Shown piece after piece: positions 17,514-25,800 of a DNA stretch of 64,000 nucleotides. How positions within the stretch are numbered: position 1 is the first letter of the stretch; every line of letters begins with the position of its first letter. The notes under the pieces are model-generated. The model did not search any database. It was not told the DNA's origin and saw only the letters and a program-made list of their open reading frames with translations. Made by a program: the position numbers and the translations under genes. The stretch is from Kutzneria chonburiensis. GTDB lineage: Bacteria > Actinomycetota > Actinomycetes > Mycobacteriales > Pseudonocardiaceae. The DNA is taken from positions 6,820,001 to 6,884,000 of the forward strand of contig NZ_CP097263.1 in the NCBI RefSeq assembly GCF_028622115.1, written 5' to 3'.

Positions 17514-18821
17514 TCAGCCGCCGTTCCCCTGGCGAGCCCCGCCGCCGAAGCCACCGGTGCCACCGCCGAACCCGCCCGTGCCGCCGCCGAAACCGCCGCC
17601 CCCGAAGCCACCGGTGCCGCCGGTGCCACGGCCGCCGGTCCCGCCGGTTCCCCCGGTGCCACGGCCGGTGCCGGTCGTCCCGGTTCCGGTGGTACGGCTG
17701 GGAATCACGACCTGGTCGCCGTCACTGAGGCCCTCGGTGATCTGGGTCTGGCCGCCGGAGGTCATGCCGGTGGTGACCTGCTTGGAGACCTGCTTGCCCG
17801 CGTCCATCTGGTAGACGACCGCGTTGCCGTTCTCGTAGTGGATCGCGGCGGTCGGCACCACCACGGCGTCGGTGACCTGCTTGACCGTGATCGCCACGGT
17901 CGCACTGGCCCCCGGGTGCAGGCCGGCCGGCGTGCCGGTGACGGCGATCGACACCGGGTAGCTCGGCACCGTCGAGGAGGAGCTGGCCAGCATGGCCACC
18001 GAGGTGACCGTGCCGTACACCGGCTCCTGGCTGCCGTTGGCCGTGATGGTCGCCTGCTCGCCGTTCTTGACCAGGCCGACCTCGGTGTCGTCCACGCTGG
18101 CGTTGACCACGTAGGTGTTGGTGGAGATCACCACGACCTGCGCGGAACTGCTGCTGGCACTGGAAGAACCGGACGATCCGGTCGAGGCGCCGCCGCCCTG
18201 GCCCCCGCCGCCGGTGCCGCCGCCCTGGCCGCCACCGCCGCCCGAGCCGCTGCCGCTGGACGAGGACGTGCTGCCGCCGGAGACCTGCTGCCCGACCGTC
18301 AGGTTCACGGAGGCGACCGTGCCGTCGATGGGCGAGGTCAGCGTGGCTTCACCGAGCGCGTTCTGGGCGTTGGTCAGGGAGTTCTGCGCGGCGGTGACCG
18401 CGGCCTGGTCGGCCGCGATCTGCGCGCTGGACGCCCCGGCGGTCTGGTCGGAGCTCAGCCGGGCCTGATCGGTGGAGACGGTCGCCTGCGCCTCGGCGAC
18501 GTTCGCGGCCAGCGCGGCCGAGTTCACCGTGGCCAGCGCCTGCCCGGCGCTCACCTGCTGGCCCACCGTCGCGGTCACCCCGGTGACCTGGCCGGACACC
18601 GCGAAGTTCAGGTTCTGTTGCTGCGCCGGCGCAATGGTGCCGGAGGACGAGACGGTCTGCTTCAGCGTCGCGGTGGTCGCGGTGGCGAACGACGTCGTGG
18701 TGGCGTCGGCGGTGGGCCTGGTCGCGGCCCACGCGACGCCGCCGCCGGTGGCCACCACCACGGCGGCCACGATGATGATCACCCGCCGTCTGGTCAGGCG
18801 CAGTCGAATTCTCGACAACAC
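17514..18821 (-). CDS. Membrane-fusion adaptor (HlyD/MacA family), first copy
   Basis: This 435-residue protein has a membrane anchor at residues 13-33, lipoyl halves LNFAVSGQVTGVTATVGQQV and LTSPIDGTVASVNLTVGQQV, an alpha-hairpin, a Gly/Ser-rich insert and beta-barrel strands. The tail of about 55 residues is almost only Gly, Thr and Phe. The GTG start has GAGG five bases upstream. It is the first gene of the exporter operon. The 139 bp upstream must hold the promoter, and TCAGCTAAC next to TCACAGGCA there could be a direct repeat for the operon's own OmpR-type regulator, but this is weak. Confidence 0.9.
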   Translation of the reverse strand: MLSRIRLRLTRRRVIIIVAAVVVATGGGVAWAATRPTADATTTSFATATTATLKQTVSSSGTIAPAQQQNLNFAVSGQVTGVTATVGQQVSAGQALATVNSAALAANVAEAQATVSTDQARLSSDQTAGASSAQIAADQAAVTAAQNSLTNAQNALGEATLTSPIDGTVASVNLTVGQQVSGGSTSSSSGSGSGGGGGQGGGTGGGGQGGGASTGSSGSSSASSSSAQVVVISTNTYVVNASVDDTEVGLVKNGEQATITANGSQEPVYGTVTSVAMLASSSSTVPSYPVSIAVTGTPAGLHPGASATVAITVKQVTDAVVVPTAAIHYENGNAVVYQMDAGKQVSKQVTTGMTSGGQTQITEGLSDGDQVVIPSRTTGTGTTGTGRGTGGTGGTGGRGTGGTGGFGGGGFGGGTGGFGGGTGGFGGGARQGNGG

Positions 18822-18960
18822 GGGTTCCTCACTCTGCTCGCGTCCCTGGCCTGGGGAGAGCGCGGCAGCGTCGAGGACCCCAGGGAGGTGGTCACCTCCG
18901 ATCCTCTGTGTTCAGGCTGTCATCAGACTGGACGCTGCCTGTGAGTTAGCTGAAACCGAC

Positions 18961-20121
18961 TCAGCCGGTCTTTCCCCAGGCCGCCCGATATGCGCTGCGG
19001 AAGTCGATTGTCGGCTTGTAGGCATTGTTCGACGGCGGATTCACCTCGTCGTCGATGAGTTGCCAGCCCAGTCCGGAATCGGCCGGCTGCTGGCCGAGGA
19101 AAAGGCTGTTCACGGTGTCGACCGCGGCCCAGCCGTACCAGTCGGACGGGATGATGGTGACGGCCGAGACGCCCTGGTGCTTGCGGATCAGGTCCAGCTC
19201 CGGCTCGAAACCCTCGCCGCCCATGACGTACAGCGAGCCGGCGCGGTTGGTCTTCATCACCGCCGGGCTGACCGCGGCCAGCGTCGCCGCGGTGTACGGG
19301 CTCTTCACCGCATTGGCGTCGGGATGGTCCCGCAGCACCTTCTCCACCGCCGCCTCGGCATTGGGCCCGGCCAGGTCGGCCGCCTTGATGTCCACCTCGC
19401 CGACGACCGAGCAGGTCGCGCATTTGTCGATGGTCTGGCGGAAGCCCTGCACGACGTGGCGGATCGAGGTGAACTCGTTGTCGGTCACCAGGATCACCTT
19501 GGCCGCGCCGTTGGTCTGGGCGATCGTGGTGTTGGCCTGGTCGGCGCCGTACAGGTCGGAGAAGTCGTCGATGTTGCGGTTGACCGGCGGGCCGAAGTCG
19601 ACGTACGAGCTGAACAGGGCCGGGCCGGTGCCGCCGAACAGCGGGTCGTTGCAGTCGAAGGCGAAGATGCCGACCACCTTGATGCCCTTGGCCTTGGCCT
19701 CGGCCAGTGGTTTGGCCACCACCGGGCAGTCCACCGCGACCAGCACGATGCCGTCGACGCCGCTGGCCACCGCCTGTTCGACCAGCGCCGGCCAGGACTG
19801 CGGGTTGAGCTTGCCGTCGTAGATCGTGGCCTGCCAGCCGATGGCGCGTGCCGCCTCCATCACCGCGGTGGCCGGCACCACCGAGCTGATCGCGTTCTGG
19901 CCGGAGGAGATCACCGCCAGCTTCTTGCCCGGCGCGCCGGGCCGGGGCTGGGCCGCCGGCTCGTGATAGGTGCCGCTGATGGCGGCCTGCGTGGCCTGCA
20001 TGGCCTGGGCGCTGTAGTCCACGGAGGACTTGGTCGGCGTTGGCGCGGCTGTCATTCCCGAGCACGCGGTCAGTGCGATGGTCAGCACGGCGGTCAGGGC
20101 GGCGAGTCGGGAGGAGGACAA
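18961..20121 (-). CDS. Periplasmic-type sugar-binding lipoprotein, orphan
   Basis: This 386-residue lipoprotein has Cys20 in LTACSG and a type-1 periplasmic binding fold: KLAVISSGQN, the alternating LVEQAVASGVDGIVLVAV, and GGEGFEPELDLI near the end. It resembles ribose/rhamnose-type ABC substrate-binding proteins, but no permease or ATPase gene is nearby. The only start that includes the signal peptide is TTG 20121, with AAGG upstream. It is divergent from a TetR gene, with a palindrome between, so it is probably repressed by that regulator. It could act as a receptor rather than a transporter part. Confidence 0.85.
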   Translation of the reverse strand: MSSSRLAALTAVLTIALTACSGMTAAPTPTKSSVDYSAQAMQATQAAISGTYHEPAAQPRPGAPGKKLAVISSGQNAISSVVPATAVMEAARAIGWQATIYDGKLNPQSWPALVEQAVASGVDGIVLVAVDCPVVAKPLAEAKAKGIKVVGIFAFDCNDPLFGGTGPALFSSYVDFGPPVNRNIDDFSDLYGADQANTTIAQTNGAAKVILVTDNEFTSIRHVVQGFRQTIDKCATCSVVGEVDIKAADLAGPNAEAAVEKVLRDHPDANAVKSPYTAATLAAVSPAVMKTNRAGSLYVMGGEGFEPELDLIRKHQGVSAVTIIPSDWYGWAAVDTVNSLFLGQQPADSGLGWQLIDDEVNPPSNNAYKPTIDFRSAYRAAWGKTG

Positions 20122-20139
20122 CGCTGGCCTTTCACGTTG

Positions 20140-20159
20140 GTAAATGACCGTTCATATAC
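20140..20159. promoter_or_regulatory. Candidate TetR-family operator palindrome
   Basis: GTAAATGACCGTTCATATAC is a 20-bp imperfect palindrome with ATGA and TCAT half-sites and matching GTA/TAC ends. It lies in the 94-bp divergent gap between the sugar-binding lipoprotein and the TetR gene, where an autoregulated repressor would bind. Symmetry and location are seen; the binding protein is inferred. Confidence 0.65.
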
Positions 20160-20215
20160 CTCGGAAGGTCCTACCGCGTGGTCACGCTCTCGGTCAAGTG
20201 GGCGAGTATTGACCG

Positions 20216-20863
20216 ATGACGAGTGTGGAGACCGTCCGGTCCCGGGACAGACTGCTGGCCGCGGCCACCACGCTGTTCTACGAGCGGGGCTTCCTGGCCA
20301 CGTCCGTGAAGGAGATCACCCAGGCCTGCGGCTTCACCCAGGGCGCGCTGTACAACCACTTCCCGTCCAAGGACGAGCTGCTCTACCAGCTCGTGCTGGA
20401 CATCCACGCCGAGCTGGAGCGGCACACCGTGCAGGCCCGGTCGGCCGCCGGCGACGACCCCGTGGACCAGTACGCCGCCCTCGTCGCCGTGCACGTCGCC
20501 GCCCACTCCCTGTTCCGTGAGCGCTCGCGGGTCGGCAACCACGAGTACCGCTGGCTGAGCGGCACCCACCTCCGGGACGTCCTGGCCAGTCGCCGCCGGC
20601 TACGCGACGAGCTCGCCGACGTGCTCACGGCCGGCCAGCAGGCCGGCGTCTTCGACCTGGTCGGCCGCTCGGCCGCCACCACCGCACGGGCCGTGCTCGA
20701 CATGTGCGGGTTGATCAGCGAGTGGTTCCGGGACGACGGCGAGGTCACGCCGACCGAGATGCACCGCCGCTACATCGAGCTGGCCCTGCGCATGGCCGGC
20801 GGCCCGTCGACCCCGACCACCTGGCCCGTGCTGCCCGATCCCCCCGTGCTGCCGAAGCTCTAG
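20216..20863 (+). CDS. TetR-family transcriptional regulator
   Basis: This 215-residue protein has an N-terminal HTH with the family pattern LFYERGFLATSVKEITQACGF and GALYNHFPSKDELL (residues 18-58), and an all-helical ligand-binding domain. It is divergent from the sugar-binding lipoprotein and probably controls both genes through the palindrome between them. The inducer is unknown. The C-terminus is Pro-rich. Confidence 0.92.
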   Translation: MTSVETVRSRDRLLAAATTLFYERGFLATSVKEITQACGFTQGALYNHFPSKDELLYQLVLDIHAELERHTVQARSAAGDDPVDQYAALVAVHVAAHSLFRERSRVGNHEYRWLSGTHLRDVLASRRRLRDELADVLTAGQQAGVFDLVGRSAATTARAVLDMCGLISEWFRDDGEVTPTEMHRRYIELALRMAGGPSTPTTWPVLPDPPVLPKL

Positions 20864-20952
20864 CCCGAGATCCGTTGTGACCACGGGTAACGAGTGGGGT
20901 GGTGTGGGCGATCGCAGGGGTGCCCGGCATCGCGAGTGCAGAGGTGACCGAC

Positions 20953-21468
20953 ATGGAGCGTGATGGCAGGCTGATCAACAGCGCGACCCGTCAGGGGCTG
21001 TACGGCGGCCTGCTGCTCGGCGCGGCGGAGATGGCGGTGCTGTTCGTCAGCAACCTGGTACTGCCGGCGGCCGCGTACCAATGGCCCGGACGCGACCCCG
21101 TCGGCTTCGGGCTGCTGGCGCTGTACGCTGCCGCGTTCGTGATGATCGGGGCACGCGGGGAACTGCGGGCCGGAACCGGGTGGGCGGGAGCACGCGCCGG
21201 AGCCGTGGCCGGGTTCGTCGTCGCGACGTTGTTCGTGGCCACGTTCGCCATCCTGTTCACCGCGTTCTACCCGACGATGATCCAGGAGCCGGGTCATCTG
21301 GATGACACGCACGCGTCACTGAACGGCATGCTGCTGCAGCTGGTGTTCGTCGTCCCGGTGCTGGTCACGCCGATTGCCGCCCTACTAGGTGAGTTCGGCG
21401 GCCTGCTCGTCATGGCACGGCGTGGATGGCAAGCGCGCGGCGCGGGCACCCGACCCGGCCACCGCTAA
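20953..21468 (+). CDS. Membrane protein of unknown function
   Basis: This protein of about 171 residues has four probable membrane segments (around GLLLGAAEMAVLFVSNLVL, FGLLALYAAAFVMIG, GAVAGFVVATLFVATFAILF and LLQLVFVVPVLVTPIAALL). ATG 20953 has GAGGTG six bases upstream. It follows the TetR gene by about 90 bp and ends four bases inside the convergent neighbour. I recognise no family. Confidence 0.7.
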   Translation: MERDGRLINSATRQGLYGGLLLGAAEMAVLFVSNLVLPAAAYQWPGRDPVGFGLLALYAAAFVMIGARGELRAGTGWAGARAGAVAGFVVATLFVATFAILFTAFYPTMIQEPGHLDDTHASLNGMLLQLVFVVPVLVTPIAALLGEFGGLLVMARRGWQARGAGTRPGHR

Positions 21469-21785
21469 GCCGCCGGGGGCTCGGCGGTCTGGATCGGGGG
21501 TAGCGGGTGGCTGTCGCGGGTGCGCAAGGCCAGCAGCAGCTGCCGGACGGCGCTGACCACCAGGATCGCGGCCAGCGTGCCGAGGCCGATGGCGCCGGCC
21601 ATCCAGCTGCCGACGAACCGGGTGGACACCATCTCCGGCGTGTTGTCGCCGGCCGGGATGTCGTACCGGACGATGCCGTGCTGCCAGCTCCACACCGCGG
21701 CCAGCACCGCGAGCACGGCGACGACCACCAGGCCGCACGCCACCGCGGCGCGCCACGGCTGGTTCAACCGGGGGCTGCTCACCAT
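21465..21785 (-). CDS. Small two-span membrane protein of unknown function
   Basis: This 106-residue protein has helices near residues 13-32 and 60-85 and a polar Pro-rich tail. Its stop overlaps the stop of the convergent membrane-protein gene. It is the last of a leftward row of small membrane proteins that begins at hemB. I chose ATG 21785 over a GTG two codons upstream. No family is recognised. Confidence 0.65.
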   Translation of the reverse strand: MVSSPRLNQPWRAAVACGLVVVAVLAVLAAVWSWQHGIVRYDIPAGDNTPEMVSTRFVGSWMAGAIGLGTLAAILVVSAVRQLLLALRTRDSHPLPPIQTAEPPAA

Positions 21786-21798
21786 GTGCACCAGAGTC

Positions 21799-22221
21799 TC
21801 ACGCCGCCAGCAAGGCCCGAAGCGCCGCCCTCAGCTCGTCCGGGCGACGGGCCCAGGCCAGCACGATCTTGCCGTCGTGCAGACGAAGCGGAACGGCGCC
21901 GGTGCCCTTCGGGGTCGTCCAGCCGCCACCCAGCACCTTGGCCACCTCGGGCTCGTCATCCTCGACGGCGGCGATGTCGGCAACCGGGAGCTCTTCCTCG
22001 CCCAGCCGCAGAACGTCGTCCGTGAGCGACACCGACCGCAGCCGCCGACGCGCCGCCACCCACAGCGCCCACACGCCAGCCAGCACCATCGCCGCCAGCA
22101 GCCAGCCGAGGACGTGCACCGAGCCGCTCAGCGCCTCGACGGCGAGGCCGAGCAGCGCGAAGCCCGGCGCCCACAGCACCGGCCAGAACGACGAGCCCGG
22201 CTCGGCGTAGCGAGTGGTCAC
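21799..22221 (-). CDS. Two-span membrane protein with cytosolic beta domain
   Basis: This protein of about 140 residues has two hydrophobic helices (FWPVLWAPGFALLGLAVEAL and GWLLAAMVLAGVWALWVAA) and then a soluble region with SLTDDVLRLGEEELPVADIAAV and a GWTTPKGTGAVPLRL stretch, like a small PH- or DUF3093-like beta domain. The GTG start overlaps the upstream stop as GTGA. The long frame further upstream is not coding. The function is unknown; it is probably co-expressed with hemB. Confidence 0.72.
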   Translation of the reverse strand: MTTRYAEPGSSFWPVLWAPGFALLGLAVEALSGSVHVLGWLLAAMVLAGVWALWVAARRRLRSVSLTDDVLRLGEEELPVADIAAVEDDEPEVAKVLGGGWTTPKGTGAVPLRLHDGKIVLAWARRPDELRAALRALLAA

Positions 22222-22655
22222 CCCTGCTTGATCCAGGTGAAGTACCGGTTGGACGCCGGCAGGAACAGCAGGATCAGCCCGGCCACGCCGAACAGCGCGC
22301 CGGGGCCGTCCAGGTTGAACAGCAGCAGGCAGAACAGCTGGAGGAACACCAGGACGATGAGCAGCACCCGGGCCCGGCGATTGGCCTTCATCAGCAGGTA
22401 TACGCCGGCCGCGGCCAGCACGCCGATGATCAGGGCGGCGAACTCGGCGATGGTGAGCACCGTGCTGACCTGGTCCCGCGTGACGGTCTTGGGCAGGCCC
22501 ACCATCTGCTGGTCGACCTGGGCGCTGTGATTGCTCATCACGATGGTGGACACACCGAGATAGGTGATGGCCGACAGCACCCACAGCACGACGGAGATGG
22601 TGACGAGAGTGGGCCGGGCAACGGTGTCCCGCTCGCCCGATTCGTTCGTGGTCAC
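22218..22655 (-). CDS. Four-span membrane protein of unknown function
   Basis: This 145-residue protein has four probable helices and a short charged N-terminus. It ends in NRYFTWIKQG. The C-terminal PASNRYF stretch resembles the KPSNDYF stretch near the end of the next upstream gene, so the two may be paralogues. It lies in the hemB downstream row, as Rv0513/Rv0514 do in mycobacteria. Confidence 0.7.
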   Translation of the reverse strand: MTTNESGERDTVARPTLVTISVVLWVLSAITYLGVSTIVMSNHSAQVDQQMVGLPKTVTRDQVSTVLTIAEFAALIIGVLAAAGVYLLMKANRRARVLLIVLVFLQLFCLLLFNLDGPGALFGVAGLILLFLPASNRYFTWIKQG

Positions 22656-22673
22656 GGGCGCACGCTACACGTC

Positions 22674-23198
22674 CTACCAGCGCTGAGGCTGCTGCGGCGG
22701 CATCACGAAACGGACCGACATGGTGCGGAAGTAGTCGTTGGACGGCTTCAGCCACATGGCCACCAGCGCGGCCACGTCCAGCACGAGACCGAGGGCGGAC
22801 AGGGCCACCTCGAGCGGGTCGACGGTCAGCCCCTGGGCGGCGGCCATGCCGTCGGCGACGCCGAACATGCCCAGCACGCCGAGCACCACGAAGATCACGC
22901 CGAAGAAGGTGAGCAGCACTCGGGCCCACGATCGGCCGCCACGCATCTTGTTGGCCACCAACACGTACAGCGCGACGGTGGCCGCGCTGAACAACACGCC
23001 GAGCACGATCTCGCCGTTGACGGCGGCCTCGACCTGCTGCCCGAACAACGTCGGATCGAGCTGACGGACCTGGTCGCGCAGGCCCTGCCGATCGGCCAGC
23101 ACGACCAGCGCCCGCACCGCCGACAACAGCGCGCCGGCCACCCACAGCCAACGCGCGATGTCGACGGTGCGAGGCACCGTCACTTCGGGTTGCGTCAT
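22674..23198 (-). CDS. Four-span membrane protein of unknown function
   Basis: This 174-residue protein has helices near [54 protein letters not shown] and [15 protein letters not shown], and ends with [10 protein letters not shown] and a Gln/Pro tail. The ATG 23198 overlaps the hemB stop as ATGA, so it is translationally coupled to hemB. The role in haem metabolism, if any, is unknown. Confidence 0.75.
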   Translation of the reverse strand: MTQPEVTVPRTVDIARWLWVAGALLSAVRALVVLADRQGLRDQVRQLDPTLFGQQVEAAVNGEIVLGVLFSAATVALYVLVANKMRGGRSWARVLLTFFGVIFVVLGVLGMFGVADGMAAAQGLTVDPLEVALSALGLVLDVAALVAMWLKPSNDYFRTMSVRFVMPPQQPQRW

Positions 23199-24163
23199 AG
23201 CCACTTCGCGGCTTCGGCAGCCCAGTAGGTGAGGATCATGTCAGCGCCGGCCCGGCGGAGCGAGGTCAGCGACTCCATGATCGAACGCTGACGGTCCAGC
23301 CAACCGTTGGCCGCCGCCGCCTCGACCATCGCGTACTCGCCGGACACCTGGTAGACCGCGACCGGGACCTCCGAGTTGTCGGCGACGGTCCGCAGCACGT
23401 CCAGGTAGGGCAGGCCGGGCTTGACCATCACGATGTCCGCGCCCTCGGCGATGTCCAACGACAGCTCGCGCAGCGCCTCCCGCGCGTTGGCCGGATCCTG
23501 TTGGTACGTCTTGCGATCGCCCTTGAGCTGGGACCCGACGGCCTCGCGGAACGGGCCGTAGAACGCCGAGGCGTACTTGACCGCGTAGGCCAGGATCCCG
23601 GTGTCCAGGTAGCCGGCCTCGTCCAGCGCCTCGCGGATCACGCCGACCTGGCCGTCCATCATGCCGCTGGTGCCGACCATGTGCGCGCCCGAACGGGCCT
23701 GCTCGATGGCCATGTCGGCATAGATGCGCAGGGTGGCGTCGTTGTCCACGGCGCCGTCGGAGTCCAGCACGCCGCAGTGGCCGTGGTCGGTGAACTCGTC
23801 GAGGCACAGGTCGGACATCAGCACGGTGTCGTCGCCGAGCTCGCTGCGCAGGTCGCGCAGGGCCACGTTGAGAATGCCGTTGGGGTCGGTCGCGCCGGAG
23901 CCGACGGCGTCGTGCTTGAGCGGCACGCCGTACACCATCAGACCACCGACACCGGCCTGCACGGCCTCGACGGCGGCCTTGCGCAGCGTGTCGCGGGTGT
24001 GCTGGACGACGCCGGGCATGGAGGCAATCGGGATCGGCTCCGTCGCCCCCTCCTTGACGAACATCGGCAGGATCAGCTGGCGCGGCCGGACGTCGATCTC
24101 GCTGACCAGACGGCGCATGGCCGGGGTGCGGCGCAGCCGCCGAGGACGATGAGTGGGGAACAC
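23195..24163 (-). CDS. hemB: Delta-aminolevulinic acid dehydratase (porphobilinogen synthase)
   Basis: This 322-residue enzyme condenses two 5-aminolevulinates to porphobilinogen. Both Schiff-base lysines are present: Lys196 in [11 protein letters not shown] and Lys248 in [11 protein letters not shown]. The metal loop reads [14 protein letters not shown]: two of the three cysteines of the zinc type remain and the middle one is Asp, a mixed form. It is separated from hemD by a 59-bp palindrome, so it probably has its own promoter. Confidence 0.96.
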   Translation of the reverse strand: MFPTHRPRRLRRTPAMRRLVSEIDVRPRQLILPMFVKEGATEPIPIASMPGVVQHTRDTLRKAAVEAVQAGVGGLMVYGVPLKHDAVGSGATDPNGILNVALRDLRSELGDDTVLMSDLCLDEFTDHGHCGVLDSDGAVDNDATLRIYADMAIEQARSGAHMVGTSGMMDGQVGVIREALDEAGYLDTGILAYAVKYASAFYGPFREAVGSQLKGDRKTYQQDPANAREALRELSLDIAEGADIVMVKPGLPYLDVLRTVADNSEVPVAVYQVSGEYAMVEAAAANGWLDRQRSIMESLTSLRRAGADMILTYWAAEAAKWL

Positions 24164-24188
24164 GACGAGTACTCCCTTTTGTGGGCCA

Positions 24189-24247
24189 AACGCTTGGAAG
24201 GGGGCCTTCCTGCACTCGGAGTGCAGGAAGGCCCCCTTCCAAGCGTT
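24189..24247. repeat. 59-bp perfect palindrome, family A copy 1 (likely terminator)
   Basis: Two 29-base arms, perfectly complementary, flank a single G at 24218. The centre reads ACTCGGAGT and the arms carry GGAAGGGGGCCTTCC. It begins six bases after the hemD stop and ends 26 bases before the hemB start. It would end hemACD transcripts and could be a spreading palindromic repeat, because a related 59-bp copy lies at 36915-36973. Confidence 0.85.
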
Positions 24248-24253
24248 ACTGAA

Positions 24254-25786
24254 TCACGACCGGCGCAGGCGCTTGGTCTTGCGCGGCGGCGGCAGCGCGC
24301 CCTCGGCGCGGAGCCGGGCGGCGTGCTGGGCCAGCGCGTCCACCAGTGCGGGCACGGTGGCGAACTCGGGCTGCACGTCGACGCGCAGGCCGAACTCGCG
24401 GGCGGTCTCGGCGGTCTGCGGGCCGATGCACGCGACCAGCGTCCGGGTGTGCGGCTTGCCGGCGATGCCGACCAGGTTGCGCACGGTGGACGAGGACGTG
24501 AAGCAGACCGCGTCGAAACCGCCGGACTTGATCATCTCGCGGGTGTCGGCGGGCGGCGGCGCGGCCCGCACGGTGCGGTACGCCGTCACGTCGTCGATCT
24601 CCCAGCCGCGCTCGCGCAGCCCGGCCGCCAACGTCTCGGTGGCGATGTCGGCCCGCGGCAGCAGCACCCGGTCCACCGGGTCGAGAATGTCGTCGTAGGG
24701 CGGGAAGTCGGCCAGCAGGCCCTCGCTGGACTGCTCACCCGACGGGATCAGCTCCGGGATGATGCCGAACGAGCGAACCTTGGCGGCGGTGCTCTCACCG
24801 ACGCAGGCGATCTTCACGCCGGAGAACGCGCGGGCGTCGAGGCCGAACTCGCGGAACTTCTCCCACACCGCACGCACCGCGTTGGTCGAGGTGAAGATGA
24901 CCCACTGGTAGCGGCCGTCGACCAGGCCCTTGACCGAGCGCTCCATCTGCGCCGGGCTGCGCGGCGGCTCGACGGAGATCGTCGGCACCTCGACCGGGAT
25001 CGCGCCGTGCTCACGCAGCCGCTCGCTCATCGCGCCGGCCTGCTCCTTGGTGCGCGGCACCAGGACCCGCCAGCCGTACAGCGCCCGCGACTCCCACCAG
25101 GACAGCTTGGACCGGCCGGCGACGGTGCTGCCGACGGTCACCACCAGCTGCCCGGCCAGATCGCCGGCATCGGCGGCCAGCGCGGCCAGCGAGGTGTCCA
25201 CGGTGCGCTGCCCGAAGGCGGTGCCGCCCGCGGTCACCGCGACCGGGGTCTGCGGGGCCAAACCGTTCTCCACCAACGAGGACGCGGCCTCGGCCAGGTG
25301 CGAACCGGTGGCGTGCAGCACAAGCGTGCCGGGCGCGGCGGCAAGGCCGGCCCAGTCCACAGTGGACCGTACGTCGGCCTCGGTGTGCACGGCGCCGAGC
25401 GCGACACCGGCGTAGGCCGGAACCGCTGTGCCGCCGGGAACTCCGGGCACCACGTCGAAGTCCACAGTGGACTTCGCGACGCACTGGGCCTCGGTCACCA
25501 CCGAGTCGAGGGTCAGCGGGTCGCCGGACACCAGCCGGACGACGCTGCGGCCGTTGCGGGCCTCGTTGACCAGGTCCTTGGCGACGTCGCCCGGCTCGCC
25601 GACGGCCGGGCGCACCTCGGCGCCCTCGGCCAGGCCGACCACCTCGGTCGGCACGTCCGGGTCGGTCACCACCAGCTCTGCCCTGGCCAGCAACTCCGTG
25701 GCCCGAACCGTCAGCAGCCCGGCATCGCCGGGGCCGGAACCCACGAACGCGACGCGTCCGGGGGTCTTACGTGCGCGGGTCGTCAT
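24254..25786 (-). CDS. hemD: Uroporphyrinogen-III synthase fused to SUMT-like domain
   Basis: This 510-residue fusion has residues 1-245 as a SUMT/CobA-like methyltransferase fold (FVGSGPGDAGLLTVRA) and residues about 250-480 as uroporphyrinogen-III synthase (WRVLVPRTKEQAG, FTSTNAVRAVWEKF, CVGESTAAKVRSFG, FTSSSTVRNLVG). The synthase closes the tetrapyrrole ring with D-ring inversion. The methyltransferase part lacks the usual GDPFVFGRG box (here GDPLTLDSVV), so that activity may be lost. ATG 25786 has GGGGAG upstream. A GTG at 25804 overlaps the hemC stop. The C-terminus is Arg/Lys-rich. Confidence 0.93.
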   Translation of the reverse strand: MTTRARKTPGRVAFVGSGPGDAGLLTVRATELLARAELVVTDPDVPTEVVGLAEGAEVRPAVGEPGDVAKDLVNEARNGRSVVRLVSGDPLTLDSVVTEAQCVAKSTVDFDVVPGVPGGTAVPAYAGVALGAVHTEADVRSTVDWAGLAAAPGTLVLHATGSHLAEAASSLVENGLAPQTPVAVTAGGTAFGQRTVDTSLAALAADAGDLAGQLVVTVGSTVAGRSKLSWWESRALYGWRVLVPRTKEQAGAMSERLREHGAIPVEVPTISVEPPRSPAQMERSVKGLVDGRYQWVIFTSTNAVRAVWEKFREFGLDARAFSGVKIACVGESTAAKVRSFGIIPELIPSGEQSSEGLLADFPPYDDILDPVDRVLLPRADIATETLAAGLRERGWEIDDVTAYRTVRAAPPPADTREMIKSGGFDAVCFTSSSTVRNLVGIAGKPHTRTLVACIGPQTAETAREFGLRVDVQPEFATVPALVDALAQHAARLRAEGALPPPRKTKRLRRS

Positions 25787-25800
25787 CAGGGCACTCCCCA

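Noticed and set aside
12260-18821. Operon considered as a bacitracin-type BceAB resistance module
   Set aside because: The permease has four helices with a MacB-type domain and comes with HlyD adaptors, unlike the ten-helix BceB.
16728-18944. Open frame of 738 codons antisense to the ABC ATPase and first adaptor
   Set aside because: The composition is that of a shadow frame, and the opposite strand has clear Walker and lipoyl motifs.
24189-24247. Long palindromes considered as inverted ends of insertion sequences
   Set aside because: No transposase gene or remnant lies within or beside any of the four elements, and the arms are contiguous.
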